A stretch of 37,933 bases of DNA from Basidiobolus ranarum (taxonomy: Eukaryota; Basidiobolomycota; Basidiobolomycetes; Basidiobolales): positions 1 to 37,933 of the forward strand of contig JASJQH010000051.1 of the NCBI GenBank assembly GCA_040143965.1. Direction: 5' to 3'. Positions 20,528-30,365 of this stretch are shown one piece after another. How positions within the stretch are numbered: position 1 is the first letter of the stretch; the number at the start of each line of letters is the position of its first letter. Both the position numbers and the translations under genes were made by a program. The notes beneath the pieces are model-generated. The model had not been told where the DNA came from. It saw only the letters and a program-made list of their open reading frames with translations, and did not search any database.

Positions 20528-21705
20528 ATGAAGGCAGCAACTGACTCTGAATATGTGATTTCACACAGTCAGTCTTTTCTAGATGTGACTATCTGTACTA
20601 CAGAGAAATCACCTTCAGATTATAGCTCTAGCCACCGAGTAAACCAAAAGCCACCAAATAAAGGCCTTGAACCCTATGTTGAAATCTTAGTTCGAACCAA
20701 GAGAAGCTCACCTACTGAAGTGTTAGCACATCTAAATGAAGTAAATCAAGCCTCTCAAGAATATAGTTTAATTCCTCGGATACTTAGTCAGCTGGGATAT
20801 CTTGATGTATTACTTTACTTTGTATCAGAAAGACATCACATTTACCATCTTAAACAAGATGGTATTTCTTGGCCCTGGACTGCCGATCCTTTCTTACGTA
20901 ACTACCATTTCACAAATGTAAGCGACTTCACAAGCTCATTTGCTCGAGAGTACTTCATTGTAACAACAAATATTTGTCAACACGATAGATTTTTCGAGAA
21001 CTAGATGTCGTATCACAAATCATTTATGATATTTTAAGCCCGCATTGTCCTTTGGAGCCCCGTTTTTTCTCTAACGTTATTATCCACAGATTGATATCTC
21101 GTAAAGAGATTAATTTGGAAATTGGTTTCATAGAGAACTTTGAGGAAGCATGGAGAGCCATTGAACAAAGAAGAAGGAAAGGAACAAAGTTTGCTACAGC
21201 AGCATTTCAATCGTGTTCACATTTTCAAACGCGTAAAATGATTTGGCAGCAAGCTTGGAGCCATGGAGAATACGTTTGGAGCCGATATTGCTCAAATATA
21301 CCACTTCATATACCGTGGGTTCACTCAAAGCAATCTGGGAATTTACCTACTATTGAAATGGTGTATCGAGGGCTTATGGTCCAACCCAAAATTCAAGGTT
21401 TAGGTAAATTTTTGGCTTGGCAGGTTGCATGTGACACGCATATGCTAGGGTTATCTCAAGATGTTGATTTGGAAACTCCATTTGTAGCTCTAGGGCCTGG
21501 GGCTCAAAGTGGTCTGGATATATTGAACCTGTCGTTTGTAGAGGTTTTAAAGTTTCTTAACGAAAATAGACCGCCCCATGTACCTACATTGTACGCCAAA
21601 GATATCGAACATACATTATGCGAGTTCCACAAATATATCCAGATAAGAAGAGGAAATCATCGATATCGACGGAAGTATACACAATATAAGGATACGTCTG
21701 GGTGA
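20528..21705 (+). CDS. Putative DNA base hypermodification protein (HMUDK_hel / aGPT-Pplase-like helical family)
   Basis: Two exons, 20528-20917 and 20989-21705, joined in phase 0 over a 71-bp GTAAGC...GATAG intron; 368 aa. ATG at 20528 is the first in frame (a TTG 6 bp earlier is not a start). Family signature as I know it: an N-terminal helical region with SERHHIYHLK, then PWTADPFL (~116-123), HFTN|IFRELD across the splice (~127-136), KFLAWQVACD, FVALGPGAQSGLD and the C-terminal IEHTLCEFHKYIQIRRG. These blocks match the all-helical domain described with phage and eukaryotic thymine-hypermodification enzymes (5-hmdU DNA kinase helical domain, alpha-glutamyl/putrescinyl thymine pyrophosphorylases). 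No P-loop kinase domain is present here; the helical domain stands alone. Biochemical role in fungi is not established. Without splicing the frame would break right inside the RELD motif. Confidence 0.85.
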
Positions 21706-21825
21706 ATTCTATAGTTGTTGTTCACACTTTGCAAATCGAATTGTTTTGGAATCAACTCTACACTAATTTCTGCCTATTTTATGTTCTACCTGCTATCATT
21801 AATTTGCATCAGATATTTATTATTG

Positions 21826-21833
21826 TATAAATA
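21826..21833 (+). promoter_or_regulatory. TATA-like element upstream of MED31
   Basis: TATAAATA about 96-103 bp before the MED31 ATG, in the 223-bp gap after the preceding plus-strand gene. Plausible spacing, not proof. Confidence 0.4.
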
Positions 21834-21928
21834 AACGTATACTTTAAATTCAAAAAATTCGATAGTATGGACGAATTTTTATGTTGTAGTCATATTGAGA
21901 AATACAGAAATCAACTAATCTTTTCTTA

Positions 21929-22603
21929 ATGGAGCCTCCAAGCGAACAGCCTATATCTGTTCCCGTTCCCGAGGAATTGACTGAGAACAGCACAGAGATT
22001 AAACCAGAAACCACTGAAGAGACCCCAGTTGAAATAGAAGCACCCATCGATCCTAACAAAGAGCGCTTTCAAGTGGAATTAGAGTTCATTCAATGCTTAG
22101 CAAATCCATGGTACCTAAACTGTAAAGTTAAATCTGATTGATCTTATCTTTGCGTACGCGTTTAGCTATAGAATCTTAATCTATCATTATTTTCGTCTTT
22201 TATAACGTATAGATCTAGCCCAACAAGAATATTTTAAAGATGCGGCCTTCTTAAATTATCTGGAATATTTACAATATTGGAAAAAACCCGAATACGCAAG
22301 ATTCATTGTGTAAGTATTGTAGAAACCCGGAATAATTTGGTACAATTGTTGATCTTTTTTGGTTTTTATAAACCTAGATATCCACATGCGCTTTATTTTC
22401 TTGACATGTTACAACGAGAGTCGTTCCGTGAAGCTATATTAAAGCAAGAAGTAGCAACGTTTGTTCATCAACGACAATACTATCATTGGTTATATTTCAG
22501 ACATCCACCACCCAATCCTGAAGACTTGAACGCACCAAAACCCGAAGAAACGAATTCTACTTTACCCGATGCCAATAACCCCGCAAATAACTCTATGGTT
22601 TGA
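21929..22603 (+). CDS. MED31: Mediator complex subunit 31 (Med31/Soh1)
   Basis: Subunit of the Mediator middle module, which links activators to RNA polymerase II. Three exons: 21929-22121, 22213-22309, 22378-22603; introns 91 and 68 bp; 171 aa. The conserved Med31 fold is complete: ELEFIQCLANPWYLN, YLAQQEYFKDAAFLNYLEYL, YWKKPEYARFI and YPHALYFLDMLQ are all present and cross both splice sites in frame. A family member is normally about 100-130 aa; here an acidic, T/E/P-rich N-terminal extension (~45 aa) and an N/P-rich C-terminal tail add length. Convergent with the next gene. Confidence 0.97.
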
Positions 22604-22976
22604 TATGTACATCACTCGTGAAGTCACACGCACACAGTATATTTGATTCCCAACAAACCTAGAAAAAAATCACTACATACATATATATTATAGAAATATA
22701 TACGCACATACGCTAGTGATTGTTATGTCACTAATTGGACAGTATTTCAACTCATGAATTCAATACAATGATACGCACCGCGTCGTAGGGAATAAACCAG
22801 AACACTGTTTACACTAGCCATGAACTATTCTTATTTCAATGACAATAAGTATGGATAATTGAATTCTAAAAGCACAGCTTCACAAACACAGGCAATATGA
22901 TTTTGATTTATTTACAAACAATCAGGATGGAGACGAGAGCGTAAACAGCATGCAGACAACGCAGGGGTGTAAACTA
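22604..22976. other. Convergent intergenic region MED31/GCP4
   Basis: 373 bp between two gene 3' ends. AT-rich with a TATATA run near 22680-22703; no gene seen. Confidence 0.6.
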
Positions 22977-25232
22977 TCATGAATCCGACTCGGTTTTCTC
23001 ACTCGAGTCGATGATTCTAGAAGTTAGAGAGTAAGTGTTGTTGAAGTCCAAGCGTAGTAAGAGTTGATCTAGATGACGAGCAGGTCCGGAATTGGATCCG
23101 CCATGTCGATTCATATCCGACACAGTTCGGAAGAAAAACTCGCTTTGTTCAATGAATTCCTAATAAATCAATGGTGAGCAAGTGAGACTTATTCTTGTTA
23201 GCTGAATGGAATTACCTGTTCAATTTGTTCAACTGGGTGGTCATTCTGCTCAAAATGGAACATCTTGGAGTCCGATGAAAGTCCCTTTTCAAGTTGATTG
23301 CAGAACGCATCACAGGTAATGAATATCTTTCTTAGCGACAAACTGAGTGGTCGATAGAACAGAAGACATGCCGCAAACAATTGATCTAAATGAAGCGAAT
23401 GCGCAGACCGGATGTCTTCGAAATCATGAAGTGGCTTTTCTGCACCCTTGGACCCTTCAACAGAGGCTTCCCCTGGTTTGGTTAACGCGGTGGCACGGAT
23501 CAGTTCCGAGAAATCCGTACAGCAAATCTCGATTGCATCGGTCTAGAGTTGGGATACATAGTCATATTAGACTCTATCAGTTTCAATCATCGAATAGTAC
23601 AAACCTACGAACCTGAACATGTGACCACAAGGAGTCAACAAAGTGAAGCATCTTCGTTCTCAGCCTCCACATTCTTTCATCGTGAGCCATCTCTCTCAGC
23701 TCACATAGGTGGCTTTCGTCGTGTAAGCGACCTTTGGTCTGCCAGCGAAGATCTTGTCGACGCACGGCATTACCGAGCATCCATACTTTCTGCAAGCGAT
23801 TGTGAGTACGTCTCAACACTAGCAAGAAACTCATTAAAGAATTGTAACGTTCAATCTCAACATCGGTGAATATCAAATCCATAGGCCAGACAATCGAATA
23901 GTGAAGCTCGATACGGGATCCAAGCAGCAAGAGGTCGTTGTACAGGTTTGCAGGGCTATGAGTCTCACTTAACTCATCGTTGTGGGGATCATAACTGGAA
24001 GCAGGGATCACTCTGAACGAAAGTTTCTCTAGGGTAGGGTCATCCTCCACTGAAGTCCCAACCGAGGACTGTATCATCATTGCATTGAGTTCTTGTTCCT
24101 TGATGACAACTCTACGCATCTCTTTTTGACGTGCAGCACGCAGCACCTCAAAAGAGTCAATGAGTTGAAGAAAGTAATCTCCACTTCCCAGGAGGAAATA
24201 CTTCCGGAACACTTCCAAGCAATTCAAAGTCTTCTCTCCTACCAACACCACTTCCCACAGCCATTCAGAAACATCTTTGCGAATCTCTAACACGGCCGAT
24301 TCCAACTCTATCCCACGATAGACCGACGATTTACTCAACTCAAGAAGCAACTTCAGATGCTTTGACGTGAGAGAGGATGGAAGGGAATTAATATTACTGA
24401 TATTAGCCATTCTAATAGTGTACACCGATTGTCCAACAAACAGGATAGAGTTGGCCACTTTGATCGGAATGAAATCTGGGATTTGTTTGGTATCAATGGA
24501 GAACAATTTTTGAAAAGTGAAATTCTCATTCTCCAAGAGAGAGTAACTAGTTTCATGGATATCTCTTGAGTTGGGTGCAAAATGTACACTACTTAAGCGT
24601 TTGACGAAGAATTCTCCATACGGATCCTCCAAAGTGCCATAAACTATCCAAGAGGTGACTTGTTGATAGAAGACCTTTCTTACATGTTGAGTTAACTTTA
24701 ACATAGTTTCTCTAACCTCACTCACTCCTGATTCACACTTGGATGCTAGGAGAGATAACAGACGTCCACCGTGGTAGAGTTCAGCTTTTTGCTCGATTGT
24801 GGTGACAAGAGCCTCTAGGTGTGGAAGTACGAAAAAGAACGGGGATAACCAAGAACTTATCAAACTTAAAGGAGTTTGTGAAGAAGGTTGCTTTAAAATA
24901 CGGTCTTCCAATTCGACTATCATATCTTCATACTCTTTTAAGGAATGCCGCATTCCTTGACAAAACCCTTGAAAGTAAGCACCATGTGGAAGTCTTACCC
25001 TTGGTGAACCTTTTATCCACTCTTTTGTCCGATACTGCTCTATAAAGGTGTTTATTCTTCTATACAAACTACCCAGTTGAGCTAGTTGTTCTAAAGCACC
25101 TTTCTCTGAAGGGTGTAAAAAAGTGAAATCTTCGGGGATACGAAAGATGGGTGTGGTAGAGGAATCAGGTACGTGTAAAACAAAAATATCCCCTGGATGC
25201 CCGGATAACGCTAAAAGCAGTTCATGTAACAT
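22977..25232 (-). CDS. Gamma-tubulin complex component 4 (GCP4), Spc97/Spc98 family
   Basis: Component of the gamma-tubulin ring complex that nucleates microtubules at spindle pole bodies. Exons: 25232-23613, 23542-23216, 23159-22977; introns 70 and 56 bp, all phase 0; 709 aa (human GCP4 is 667). The N-terminus MLHELLLALSGHPGDIF matches the family start, which is why I choose ATG 25232 rather than the upstream TTG. The N-terminal half is the GRIP1 domain (Spc97/98 N); the C-terminal half (about 350-700) the GRIP2 domain that contacts gamma-tubulin, with IVWPMDLIFTDVEIERYNSL and a closing QLLLRLDFNN. The first intron begins GTTCGT, an unusual but usable donor; retention gives a stop after a dozen codons. 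Presence of GCP4 shows a fuller ring-complex parts list than in budding yeast, which lacks it. Confidence 0.95.
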
Positions 25233-25530
25233 AACAAAGGACAATTCAGCGAATAAGGAACAATAACGAGGGATTACTTGGTAAAAATGTTTGTCTATAA
25301 ATATATATATGAATATGAGTTTAGTAGAAGACCAACGCTACTACAACTACGTTTCCTTCAGTAGCAACCCCTACCTTTTCGTTATTGTTTTGAAATTGAA
25401 TAAAAACACTGAATCCGAAATCCGATATGAGATATTCAAAATTATCGAATTTATTTTAGAAAATGAAAATGGATAGTTTTATTATGGAAATAAATTATTC
25501 ACCCCAAATAAGTGAATGTGTGTATAGAAT

Positions 25531-27148
25531 CTATAGGAGAATTTCATTGTGGAAGTCGATGGTCAAATCTTTGTGAGGGAGAACAATGCAATTACGAATG
25601 ATTACTTCGTTATCAACATTGACTTCTTTACCAAGAATTGCAATGGATTGGATCTTAACTCCGTTCTTGGTGACAGTGGCATTGTAGTTATCCATAGGGG
25701 TGCCTTCAACACGAGCCCAAGAACCAATTCTAGAACTCCAACCAATGATACTCCAAAGAACACAGCTATGCTCCTATTAGAAGACAAGGTTAAAGCTGGA
25801 CAGACTTTGCAAGAAATGAATTCAACTACTCACTTGAACTTCGACATTATCAAGAATAATGGAGTCTCTAATTCTGACTCCTCTTCCGATCACTGCACGA
25901 GGACCGATTGAAACATTGGGTCCGATCTATCAATCTATGTTACGATGGTGTCTTCGAGATCACATTATATGTGCCACTTACTCTAGCCTCCGGGTGAACA
26001 CTTGCTGAAGGATGAATGTAAACAGCACCAACGATTTCTGGTCCATTAGCGCAATTACGAGCCAATTTCTCGGGAGTGTTCTCGAACATCTCTCGGAGAT
26101 AAAGATTGCTAGCTGGTAAAGCGGATCTAAAGTACGAAAGAATCAGAGATCATCCAATGTCATAAAATGATGATTATGAATACTTACACTGCGGTTTTGA
26201 TCTGACTAAAGAAACTTTGAGATGAGTAAACGAACATTTTCTTCTGAGCTGTCAATCTAGGGAAAATATCTTGTTCCAATTGAAGACGTTCAGTGCTTTC
26301 TTCTACGAATGCAGTCTCGGTATCACTTGAATAAAGGTTAAGGAAAATCTCAAATAAATGTATATATTAATCTTGAATCATTGAACAATATATTAGGATA
26401 CTTTTCATCCTTCTTCTCCACGGCACGCTTGATATCTGCAAAGATAGAGCGATGGAAGAGATAGATACCACAACTGACAAGGTCACTCACAAAAGTCTCT
26501 GGTTTTTCGACGTAGTGAAGAACCTCGTTAGTTTCTGATTGGGCTACGATACAACCGAAACGATTGGCGATAGCTTTATCAACCTATTGGTATAAGTAGT
26601 GAAGGTTTAAAAGGGTGAACCAGTGGAAATTTCTTCATAAATATTCAATACCTTGGTACCTAAGATGGTACACATGGATTTCTTTTCCTGGTGGAAAGCC
26701 ATCATTTCGTTTAGTGGGAATGAACAGCATACATCAGCGTTAAGAACGAAGAAATTGTTTGGTGCACCAAGAAGAATTTTATCTCTGAAGTGATAAAGAC
26801 CACCAGCTGTACCAAGAGCTTGATATTCTCTCAAGTAACTTGAATATAAATAAGATTAGTCAGATGGAAATATAGTGAAGGTTGAACTTCAGAAATAACT
26901 TACGTGATCTTCAGATGAGGAAACTCGAAGTTCATACGATCGATGAAATTGGTAAATATAGAATCCTCATAAAAACCAATCAACAGAATCTCGGTAAGGT
27001 TCTGAACTTTCGAGAGAGCAGTGACATGATGATACAAGATGGGTTGACCTGCGACAGGGAATAGAGGTTTGGGAACGTTAAGGGAAAGTGGACGGAAACG
27101 GGTACCACGAGAGGGGCCACCAACGAGAATAACTGCTTTACAGGCCAT
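25531..27148 (-). CDS. GDP-mannose pyrophosphorylase, GMPPA-type (regulatory alpha-like) subunit
   Basis: Sugar nucleotidyltransferase-family protein of GDP-mannose supply for mannan, N-glycans and GPI anchors. Seven exons: 27148-26904, 26838-26652, 26583-26402, 26325-26188, 26126-25982, 25926-25834, 25773-25531; introns 65, 68, 76, 61, 55 and 60 bp; phases agree; 410 aa (human GMPPA 420). The N-terminal loop reads [15 protein letters not shown], with the insertion typical of GMPPA, not the GGYGTRLRPL of catalytic GMPPB/Psa1. Further marks: [33 protein letters not shown], a left-handed beta-helix of hexapeptides ([14 protein letters not shown]...) and the C-terminal ARVEGTP and LPHKDL. In animals GMPPA restrains the GMPPB enzyme on binding GDP-mannose; a similar role here is inference. 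Intron 3 (26326-26401) is U12-type, listed separately. Confidence 0.95.
26326..26401 (-). other. U12-type (minor spliceosome) GT-AG intron in the GMPPA gene
   Basis: On the minus strand the 76-bp intron starts GTATCCTAAT, matching the U12 donor core /GTATCCT, and carries TTTTCCTTAAC at 26347-26337, a perfect U12 branch-site consensus. The branch adenosine lies 12 nt before the AG acceptor (TTCAAG), the normal U12 spacing. No polypyrimidine tract precedes the AG. Removal joins codon AA|T and keeps the GMPPA frame, so the intron itself is certain and only its class is inferred from consensus. Confidence 0.88.
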
Positions 27149-27757
27149 ACTAAGTCTTTCGCTGGTTATGGAGTGTGTAAAGAAACGAGTTTTATTCTTT
27201 GAAAAGCATTTTGATGAAGATTGTTACGAGTATGTCATACAATCACCAATAAGAGCGTATCAACCATATGCAACTAAGTAATCCAATGAATAGGAATCTT
27301 AGACGAAAACAGTTTCGAGTAGCCTTGAAAATTACCTACCAGCCAGTGATTGTGTGTTGAGTGGAAATTTACCATCCAGACACATTCTATTCTTGCCATT
27401 TACGCATATTTAGCATAAGTCAACAACTATTAATAGCTCGAGTTCAATTAGGATCATTATATTCATCATTCTGGATAATAAATTGGATATTGTCGATATT
27501 ATATGGAGTGAATCCTCGGTAAATAACTAATATCGACCAATGATTTTGACTTCACCAATAAGTAAAGTTTTATGACGTTCACTAAATAAGCATAAGTATA
27601 CCGAAATGACTAGCAGATCGAATAAACAAAAGTGAGGATCCATAAAGATGAAAATACCCGAGATATTAAAGGAGGGGAGGATAACGTTCGAAAAATATCT
27701 TCAATGAAGTATATTAAATGAAAGTATTACAAAATTTCTTGAAAACATTTCATTTCC
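27149..27757. other. Intergenic region upstream of the GMPPA gene
   Basis: 609 bp of AT-rich sequence between two minus-strand genes: promoter of GMPPA and 3' flank of the receptor-like gene. I see no ORF with protein character, repeat or RNA gene. Confidence 0.6.
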
Positions 27758-29438
27758 CTATGAAATGGCTTTTGATATTGATGCACTTTGGACTGGTAAT
27801 TCTTCTAATTGTCCTATTGACATCATGCTCTGCCGGTTCAACTTCTGCTCTTCATTCACTATCACGATAGTAGGTGCCGTACTCACTTGCTTCACTCCCG
27901 TACCCTCCGCCTCCAGCTCCCTCCTTAATAGCTCGTCAGTATATGTGTTACGCTTCCCCAATTCCCTCCCTTCCTCTTCGGTCCAGCTGGGTTTCCTTAA
28001 GAGTCTTCGATACGTATCAGCTATCAACTGGGCATCTTTCACGGTCAAACGTAAGGAATCAGGTTCGAAGTATTGTTCTGTTGGTGATAGTTGACTACTG
28101 GTCATTGAGTTGCTGGGTAGAGCCGCTAGAATGTGCTGACTGGATTGACTATTGACACTGTATAGGTGACTTCGGTTTCCTGTTTCCTTCACAGGAAGAA
28201 AAGCGTCTGTACTCGTATAACCAGATACAGAATAGCGAGATAAATCACCCACGTCTCGACTCAGAGTATCAATCATTGGTGGAAAGTTACGATGGTTTCG
28301 ATTCGGGGCTCTAGCTCTATTGACAAAATTAACTCTATCACAGCGGCGTATAAGATAATAAACTAGCGTTCGGATCAAGCATTTCTGAGTTAAGGTTAAC
28401 AATAATGGACATAAAGACGAAAGAATTGAAGAACACAATTTCTATTTAAGGATATCCTATAAGAAGCACCAATCCAATGATAGCACCTGCAGTTATCCCA
28501 ATCGCTGCAGCAGGTGAGATGAGTGACATGTTGCTTTTATCTGATCGTGCATTGGGTGTGTTTGTATCGAAGGACTCGTCAATAGGGATATTCTTTGGAT
28601 CATTGGAGGTCGAGTGTGTTGTTATGGAGGAGGCTGCTGGGGTCGAGCTAGGAGAAGTACTACTGGTATTGACTAACAAAGAGTGATTTGTTATGGGGGC
28701 TGCGAAGTGTAGTGAATTCGTAGGAGTAGGATTTACTTCTTCCGGTGGTGGTGGATCTACCGAATAGTTAAAGGCAAAGGTCATTAGAGGTTTCATGGTA
28801 ATAAATGAATGACGATACTGATTCAACTTACCTTCGATGTTGAAAATTGGACCCTTTTGCTTCCCCTCTATAGCTTCATTTCTAACAGTCACCAAGAATC
28901 GATAATGTCGAGTTATCGTGGTATTCTTGGGACGCTTGAAACCCTCGGGGAAAACCCCACTGGCATGATCCAACTTGATGGACCACATACCCTCGTCATT
29001 AGTGATATCTAGCCATTCTTTGATAGGTTTCCGTGGGTTGGTCATTTCAAATAGTCGTATATCGACATGGCCTTGAACCTTGAAAGTGGGGTAATTTGGA
29101 TTCCATCTTAATAAACCCACAGTGCCCATGGTCCACGTTATGTTGAACTTTGGTAAGCAATATATGTCAGGGCCACATTGTTCTGTTAAAGAGGCCACTA
29201 GAAGTGCATAGGGAATGTAGTTATTAGTCACTTGTATAACCGATGGATATCATAAAGTCGCAGTATCTTGAAATATTCGAAGAAGCAATCAAGTAGGAAC
29301 TGGATTATATATACCATCTCTATTTTTGAGCTCAACACCACGAGTATCTAACTGATTGGCGTAACTAACTTGAGTAGCTATGCTCAAACACACAATTATC
29401 CACTTGATTCCTATTTCCGCGACATCCAACAGTCGCAT
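27758..29438 (-). CDS. Single-pass type I membrane protein with Mucoromycota-type cytoplasmic tail, function unknown
   Basis: Exons on the minus strand: 29438-29315, 29197-28832, 28756-28456, 28367-27758; introns 117, 75 and 88 bp; 466 aa. Residues 1-27 form a signal peptide (IIVCLSIATQVSYA). The ectodomain begins with a CGPDIYC pair and FNITWTMGTVGLLRWNP, resembling the Kre9/Knh1-like beta-sandwich ('ITW...W') of fungal surface proteins, followed by a P/S/T-rich stalk. The membrane segment is AAAIGITAGAIIGLVLLIG then GLVYYLIRRCDR, the two halves meeting only after removal of an AT-AC intron (28368-28455). The tail contains SLRLTVKDAQLIADTYRRLL and DELLRRELEAEGTGV, a block I recall from many Mucoromycota membrane proteins. 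Reading it as two separate genes would leave one protein truncated in the membrane and the other without a start. Ligand and role unknown. Confidence 0.86.
28368..28455 (-). other. U12-type AT-AC intron splitting the transmembrane segment
   Basis: The 88-bp intron begins ATATCCTTAAA, a full match to the U12 AT-AC donor consensus, and ends CCGAAC. A U12 branch-like ACCTTAACT lies at 28396-28388 with its adenosine 22 nt from the AC end, slightly longer than the usual 8-20. Splicing G-G|G restores one frame from a phase-2 exon and produces a textbook membrane helix plus basic stop-transfer. No GT-AG pair in this interval keeps the frame and a good helix: GTGCTT...CTCAG keeps the frame but puts K and R into the helix. 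A second in-frame AC acceptor (just after CCTTAAC) is possible but would overlap the branch site. Confidence 0.82.
28757..28831 (-). other. In-frame 75-bp intron without stops in the receptor-like gene
   Basis: GTAAGT...TTCGGTAG, 75 bp, divisible by three and open in the coding frame. Retention would add 25 residues between the ectodomain and the proline run. Signals are strong, so splicing is the default reading, but both forms are translatable. Confidence 0.75.
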
Positions 29439-30365
29439 CGCTAATATAAAGTAAGAGCAAGGGATTAACGATAGCACAGTGGATGATTTCCTGGATCGAT
29501 GTAGATAAGAAATAAGCAGAGGGATTGAATGTAAACTGACTGATATAGAAGACTTTATAAGTAAGTAAAGACCGCCTTCGACGGGCAGACTACTAAAATT
29601 CGAAAGAAAAGAGTGTGTTAAGTTTCAAAACAGAAAGGAAAGTTAAAAGTGGGAGCGTGGGGTATATAATGACAAACGATCAGAAGTGATAATGAGCCAG
29701 GTGCATTCAACTACCAATCCAATTCTACATTTTGATTGGGTCGGGAGTTGAACATAGACAACGCGCATCATATGAATTGCTGAGGTTGGGTATTGCATAC
29801 TTCGATTCTTCCCCTTTTCTCCCTACTTCCTAATTATATCACGTTCTTTGAATTGTTCTTGATATTTATTTGTTGGGACATTGTGAGCCTAAGCCGTCAC
29901 AATTATTAGGCGATCTTGGATTGTAGGAAACCTCCGATTATTATCCTATTATGGCTATTTTTATATTATATATAGTATCATTGATGTAAGTAATGTTCCT
30001 TGATACTAGTCTTCTGCTCTTTCCCCCCACCTTCCCTTTCTAGATAGTGTCTGCTCCATATCGACTGACTCGAGTTTAGGCAGGAGAGTAAATATGGACT
30101 CAGATGAATCAGTTGCCTGTAGCCCCTATTGAATTCAGAGAAGATTCTACGAGAGAATTAAGGTTTCGACACGTAGCTTATATTATATATTCCATAGAAC
30201 ATATATATTTGTTACCGATAATGATGTACGTGAATACCTGTCTATAAAGCTCACTACCCTTCGAAACCAAGATTAAACAACAAATATCTCACAGAATGAT
30301 TTATCCATATATTATTATTTGTTAAAATGATCTTAGTTGTATGTACACGTAATATTTAACAAACT
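29439..30365. other. Intergenic region upstream of the receptor-like gene
   Basis: 927 bp: promoter of the minus-strand membrane-protein gene and 3' flank of the MFS gene. Notable only for an orphan plus-strand intron-like stretch (GTAAGT at 29986 to a pyrimidine-rich TTTCTAG at 30043, 58 bp). No flanking coding frame recognised. Confidence 0.55.

Noticed and set aside
20522-21004. Hypermodification-family gene as a frameshifted pseudogene
   Set aside because: A 71-bp intron with proper signals joins the two frames exactly at a conserved motif.
23347-24290. Plus-strand ORFs of 65-106 codons inside GCP4
   Set aside because: Antisense shadows of a well-supported coding region.
28446-29231. 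Receptor-like locus read as two or three separate genes
   Set aside because: Reading phases, signal peptide, membrane helix and cytoplasmic tail fit one gene once the AT-AC intron is allowed; the middle ORF begins with an intron-derived codon and ends inside the helix.
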